Shown here: positions 20,785 to 23,472 of the stretch, piece by piece
Numbering within the stretch: the first letter of the stretch is position 1
Layout: each line of letters opens with the position of its first letter
Assembly: GCF_000485595.1 (NCBI RefSeq)
Contig: NW_014577151.1
Coordinates: 570,039 to 593,510, forward strand
Direction: 5' to 3'
Source: Priapulus caudatus
Lineage: Eukaryota; Priapulida; Priapulimorpha; Priapulimorphida; Priapulidae
Length of the DNA: 23,472 nucleotides
Made by a program: the position numbers and the translations under genes
The notes under the pieces: generated by a model
Seen by the model: the letters and a program-made list of their open reading frames with translations, nothing else
What the model was told of the DNA's origin: nothing
The model's database searches: none

Positions 20785-20845
20785 GGCAATCAGCAGAGCG
20801 TCACGTTGCGCAATCATGCGTGAGATCACTGTGTGAGATGGATCC
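20411..20845. mobile_element. inverted-repeat element enclosing a microsatellite
   Basis: The left arm (about 20411-20486) and right arm (about 20784-20845) are reverse complements: CTCACACAGTGAT, ATGATTGCGCAACG and CTCTGCTGATTGCCG appear in the left arm and inverted in the right. The left arm has about nine extra bases (a second GATTGCGCGAC-like block), so the arms are imperfect near the outer part. The interior is the compound microsatellite and a short unique stretch. This arrangement fits a foldback or MITE-like element whose interior is, or has expanded into, simple repeats. Confidence 0.82.
20532..20782 (+). repeat. compound (CT)n/(CA)n microsatellite
   Basis: Alternating blocks of CT and CA dinucleotides, with a GCAC tetranucleotide phase (CGCACGCACGCA) near 20628-20655 and a final uninterrupted CA run to 20782. 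The block order CT, CA, CTCTAG is repeated twice, suggesting duplication of a larger compound unit. All ORFs across it are composition artefacts. Confidence 0.95.
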
Positions 20846-20878
20846 TACTCTGGTTGGGTTACATTATTGTATCTACTC
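20846..20878 (+). repeat. solo end of the 21808-22459 foldback family
   Basis: GGTTACATTATTGTATCT, followed by A, is identical to the right end of the foldback element at 21808-22459. The bases before it (CCTACTC, TGGTTG) resemble CCTATCCTCTTGGGTTT in that element. Only about 30 bases are present, so this is a truncated copy or a related terminal repeat. Confidence 0.55.
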
Positions 20879-20880
20879 AT

Positions 20881-21152
20881 CGGGGTACTATATGTCGCTG
20901 CGTACCGTTCATTGTCCCACCGTACCCGACTTTCAGACTATCGTTTTCGCAAAGCTAGCTCGTCGTTAAAAAAAAAGAAAAATGAAAATATAGTCAAACA
21001 TATAGCATACATTTTTATTGGATTGCGATGTTTTGAGGTTTCTTCTATGTGATGTGGTAACTTGACAGAGTGTATTACGACATCAGTTGGCTGAAAGTCA
21101 GGGTACGGTGGGACAATGCAGGGTACACAGCGACATATCGTATAATACCCCG
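20881..21152. mobile_element. 272-bp foldback element with CAGGGTAC motifs
   Basis: The left arm (20881-20936) and right arm (21091-21152) are reverse complements over about 56 bases. Landmarks CGGGGTA, GTCGCTGCGTACC, CATTGTCCCACCGTACCC and GACTTTCAG appear in order and recur inverted on the right with a few substitutions and a small insertion. The interior of about 150 bases is AT-rich with no ORF of note. No clear target-site duplication is visible. Size and structure suit a non-autonomous DNA element (MITE). The superfamily is unknown. Confidence 0.88.
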
Positions 21153-21315
21153 AGGTATCTTAATTTCCGATATATCGAACCGTACCCATGGTACCCTCCG
21201 ATAGTACCCTGGGGGACATAGACCCTATCAGCTGAAGTAACAGTGTGAGTATTTTTAATTAATTTCTGTTCGGTTCTTATTGCACTTTAGTGCCGAATTT
21301 CAGCGAAAAAAAGAT
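21153..21315. other. spacer with repeated GTACCC motifs
   Basis: ACCGTACCC, ATGGTACCCTCC and AGTACCCTGGGG occur within 21178-21213, echoing the CAGGGTAC words in the adjacent foldback element and at the window end. Otherwise unremarkable. Confidence 0.4.
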
Positions 21316-21409
21316 ACGCGTGACGTCACCGGTATTGTATAATAAACATGCACCGGATCTGTAGGCAAAACACATGGCATGTGTATACAATACCGGTGAC
21401 GTCATGCGT
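21316..21409. repeat. inverted repeat with CRE-like sites in both arms
   Basis: The arms 21316-21341 and 21384-21409 match at 25 of 26 positions as reverse complements around a 42-base loop. Each arm contains TGACGTCA, the palindromic cAMP-response-element core, next to CCGGTATTGTATA. The loop has a weaker internal repeat (ACATGC against GGCATGT). The overall length of 94 bases suits a small MITE or a paired regulatory site. No gene is adjacent, so a regulatory role is not supported. Confidence 0.9.
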
Positions 21410-21807
21410 ACGCACGCCAGAATTTCAAACGGGAATTTCCAGTAGTGCTTACTTTGTGGAATAAAAGGATAAATACATGGTGTAAAGTTGTGTAAAGTGT
21501 TCAAAAAGATAAGTGAGATGTCCACGTAGATAGATAAGTGTTAAAAAGCCCGATCATTTTGCGTTTTGCGATCATTTTCGTGGGGACAGGTGGTGACAGT
21601 TGCAGTTGGTATTTCCAGCTGACAATGTCACGCTATGCCTATAGCCTGCGGTAGTCAATGTACGCGGCTAATAGAGCTAGCATAATACTAACAGTAATAA
21701 TACTGTCATAATAATGATGCTATGTCTATATAATGTAATAATGTCTGTAGCAATAACACTATCAGTATAACATTTACAGTAACTTCAGTAAGACTACAGT
21801 AACAAAC
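21410..21807. other. no gene recognised
   Basis: Intervening sequence of about 400 bases. The 21277-21525 minus ORF overlaps the inverted repeat and shows no domain. From 21660 the sequence becomes rich in CAGTAA and AATAATG words, a loosely repetitive AT-rich stretch running up to the foldback element. Confidence 0.4.
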
Positions 21808-22459
21808 TAGATACAATAATGTAACCAAACCCAAGAGGATAGGGTTACAAAGTGTCCCTATCCTTTTCTGCGGAGGAATGCCCGAGTGAATCACTCGGGC
21901 CGGTTTGCTGGTGCGTTTTCAGATACTAGAACTTCCAAACTGGGTTTATTCTAAACACGAACCTTTCTCCGCTATTCGGGAACTTACTATGTATCGCAAT
22001 ACTCTGTATTAAACTAATATAACCTGTTACAAAAATTCGAAGTGACGGGCGGCGAATATACTGAGCGCCATTTCTGTTGACCTGTGACGTACTTCGGTTT
22101 GAAGAGCGGATTCACCGCACCAATTCGGAGGGCGCTGCGTTTGCCGATCGCTATGCGCATTGGGAAATGCGTACGTCACAGGTCAACAGAAATGGCGCTC
22201 AGTATATTCGCCGCCCCTCACTTCTAATTTTTGTAACAGTGTTATATTAGTTTAATACAGAGTATTGCGATACATAGTAAGTTCCGAAATAGCGGAGAAA
22301 GGTTTCGTGTTTAGAATAAACCCAGTTTGGAAGTTCTTAGTATCTGAAAACGCACCAGCAAACCGGCCCGAGTGATTCACTCGGGCATTCCTCCGCAGAA
22401 AAGGATAGGGACACTTTGTAACCCTATCCTCTTGGGTTTGGGTTACATTATTGTATCTA
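21808..22459. mobile_element. 652-bp TA-flanked foldback (MITE-like) element
   Basis: The left arm (21808-22092) and right arm (22171-22459) are reverse complements over about 287 bases with roughly seven differences, mostly single-base indels. A 78-base spacer (22093-22170) separates them. The outer ends read TA-GATACAATAATGTAACC and its inverse, so a TA target duplication is likely, as in Tc1/mariner-type MITEs. That superfamily call is inference. Within each arm lies a second perfect palindrome, CCCGAGTGAATCACTCGGG (21881-21899, inverted at 22367-22385). No transposase is encoded. ORFs 21706-21894 minus and 22372-22566 plus are the same arm sequence read inverted. The end sequence also occurs alone at 20857-20876. 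Confidence 0.93.
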
Positions 22460-22488
22460 TAAACAAACCAACACTGCAGCGTACTGAC

Positions 22489-22729
22489 CTGACACGTGAG
22501 GGACCGTGGCAAGTGTGCGTCAGTAATTGTAAAATCAGTTTGATGTCGTTGTTGGACGATATATGACCGCAGTGCAGAGATATCAATTGCATTAAATTTG
22601 ACTTCTTCTTCGGCACAGTTCCTTAGAAGTTGTGAAACTACATTTCGAGTTGAGTACGACGACAAAGGGAGACATTCCACAGTACAATGGCGCCGGAATA
22701 TGACAAGTGAACAGGAAACATGACGCCAT
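22489..22729 (-). CDS. candidate 5' exon, unrecognised protein
   Basis: On the minus strand a TGACGTCA site (22738-22745) is followed 8 bases later by an ATG (22729-22727) in a good context, CAAGATGGCG. The frame from this ATG closes at about 22592. A second minus frame is open from 22749 to past 22489 and contains RNCAEEEVKFNAIDIS and SYIVQQRHQTDF, which look protein-like. It reaches a splice-donor-like CAG/GTCAGT at 22489-22484. So either there is a one-base frameshift between ATG and donor or only one frame matters. No family recognised. It lies between two inverted-repeat elements, and the downstream exon, if any, would have to lie beyond the foldback element at 21808-22459. Confidence 0.25.
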
Positions 22730-22959
22730 CTTGAAACTGACGTCAATTTCTACATCAATGGACGACACAGGCGCAGTCGAGGTATTCGATTCCACTCAAA
22801 TATATCAATATTCAATCTCTGTGCAACTTTCGCCGGCGTACTGGTGGGAAAATAAGCATTTAGTTATGAAAATATGCGAGTACGTTAGTAAAATATATTT
22901 TTTGGTGGTAGGTAAGTGTATTAATCTGCTTTATGTACGTTACCGGTTACGCCTTACGG

Positions 22960-23091
22960 TAGTCCGAGCATTCCTCTGACCAATGCCCACACCGACGATT
23001 TTGGTGGTTTTTGGTGTGGGTTAGTGGCTAACCCACACCAAAAACCACCAAAATCGTCGGTGTGGGCATTGGTCAGAGGAATCTCGGACTA
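22960..23091. repeat. near-perfect 64-bp-arm hairpin
   Basis: The left arm (22960-23024) and right arm (23028-23091) are exact reverse complements except for one extra C in the left arm (GAGCATTCC against GAGATTCC). They are joined by a three-base TGG turn. Almost the whole 132 bases is stem. A diverged single arm is present at 9784-9848, so the sequence is a dispersed family. It could be a MITE that is nearly all terminal repeat or a recent inverted duplication of one repeat copy. A GCCTTACGGT word flanks the left side (22951-22960) and GCCTTACGGT the right (23092-23101), a possible 10-base direct duplication around the insertion. Confidence 0.95.
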
Positions 23092-23101
23092 GCCTTACGG
23101 T

Positions 23102-23472
23102 TAGCCTAAGTGAGAGCTGAGAGGGTCGCAATGACTCGCAAATACCGACATAGATTTTAGGGCCCTAGCAGAGGAAGGTGACGGGAAATGCTCGCGCGTC
23201 GCAATGGTCAGAAACGGCCGAAAAACGCGGCGGGTAGGGTCGCTTCAACGCATTTTTTTCGACACTTCCTGTTAACTCACATCATGTTTATCGGTTGAAA
23301 GAAACAAAGAACACCCTCACCAGTACCCCTGTCGATTTTAAGGGCTACCCCCACATTTACGAAAATGACATAGGTTTCAATGGGCCCCATGTTCTCTATC
23401 CTTGAACCTCCCCAGGGTACTGCCGCGAACGTTACCCTCATGGATACGGTCCGGATACCGGAACGTACCCTG
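23102..23472. other. no gene recognised; CAGGGTAC inverted pair at the end
   Basis: Two similar words, GGTCGCAATG (23126) and GCGTCGCAATGG (23198), occur about 70 bases apart. At the end CAGGGTAC (23413-23420) and GTACCCTG (23465-23472) form an inverted pair around 44 bases. This is the same word found in the foldback element at 20881-21152, so another member may begin or end here and be cut by the window edge. Confidence 0.4.

Noticed and set aside
20428-20836. 131- and 134-codon ORFs of Ser/Leu/Thr/His repeats
   Set aside because: These are translations of the CT/CA microsatellite.
22252-22459. C-terminal part of the 164-codon minus ORF as coding
   Set aside because: This part lies in the right arm of the foldback element, so its openness belongs to the repeat and not to a gene.

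Overview
This window reads as repeat-rich, gene-poor DNA from an animal nuclear genome. It has no operon-like gene packing, no ribosome-binding sites and no long intact ORF. It holds vertebrate-type (TTAGGG)n telomeric sequence, CA/CT microsatellites, several foldback (inverted-repeat) elements, a decayed LTR-retrotransposon gag-pro fragment and a degenerate C2H2 zinc-finger array on the minus strand. Several dispersed motifs (GACGGACGAC runs ending in a CAAAGCTCAGCT/GTGAGCTAAA hairpin, TGACCTTGACCT-type tracts, an ATCATCCGGAAACC motif) resemble repeats I associate with molluscan and other marine invertebrate genomes. That placement is from memory and is tentative. No intact protein-coding gene can be annotated with confidence.

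Layout: 1-2.9 kb is anonymous sequence with one short open segment (331-525) and a possible non-autonomous DNA transposon (827-1141). A TATA-like core promoter candidate lies at 2947. From 3.0 to 6.3 kb nothing is recognisable. From 6.3 to 13.3 kb there are old dispersed repeats: a GACGGAC module at 6315, a possible zinc-finger-like array at 6650, TGACCT tracts at 7.4-7.8 and 12.4 kb, a diverged copy of a hairpin sequence at 9784, and two diverged direct-repeat copies at 10724 and 12654. From 13.74 to 14.70 kb the minus strand carries about 13 degenerate C2H2 linkers, followed by a polypurine tract. From 17.3 to 18.3 kb there are three short tandem-repeat arrays and a second purine tract. From 18.8 to 19.8 kb lies the gag-pro remnant, ending within a few bases of an interstitial telomeric repeat.

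The last 3.2 kb (20.3-23.5 kb) is the most structured part: a 34-bp minisatellite, a microsatellite held between inverted repeats, then four more inverted-repeat elements of different sequence. The best is a 652-bp TA-flanked foldback element with arms about 97% identical.

The left 18 kb and the right 5 kb differ in character. Long parts of the left are C-rich and G-poor on the plus strand, and its repeats are indel-ridden. The right part is compositionally balanced and its inverted repeats are nearly perfect. An uneven-quality assembly (unpolished long-read contig end) is a serious explanation. It should be excluded before any pseudogene call in the left part is believed.
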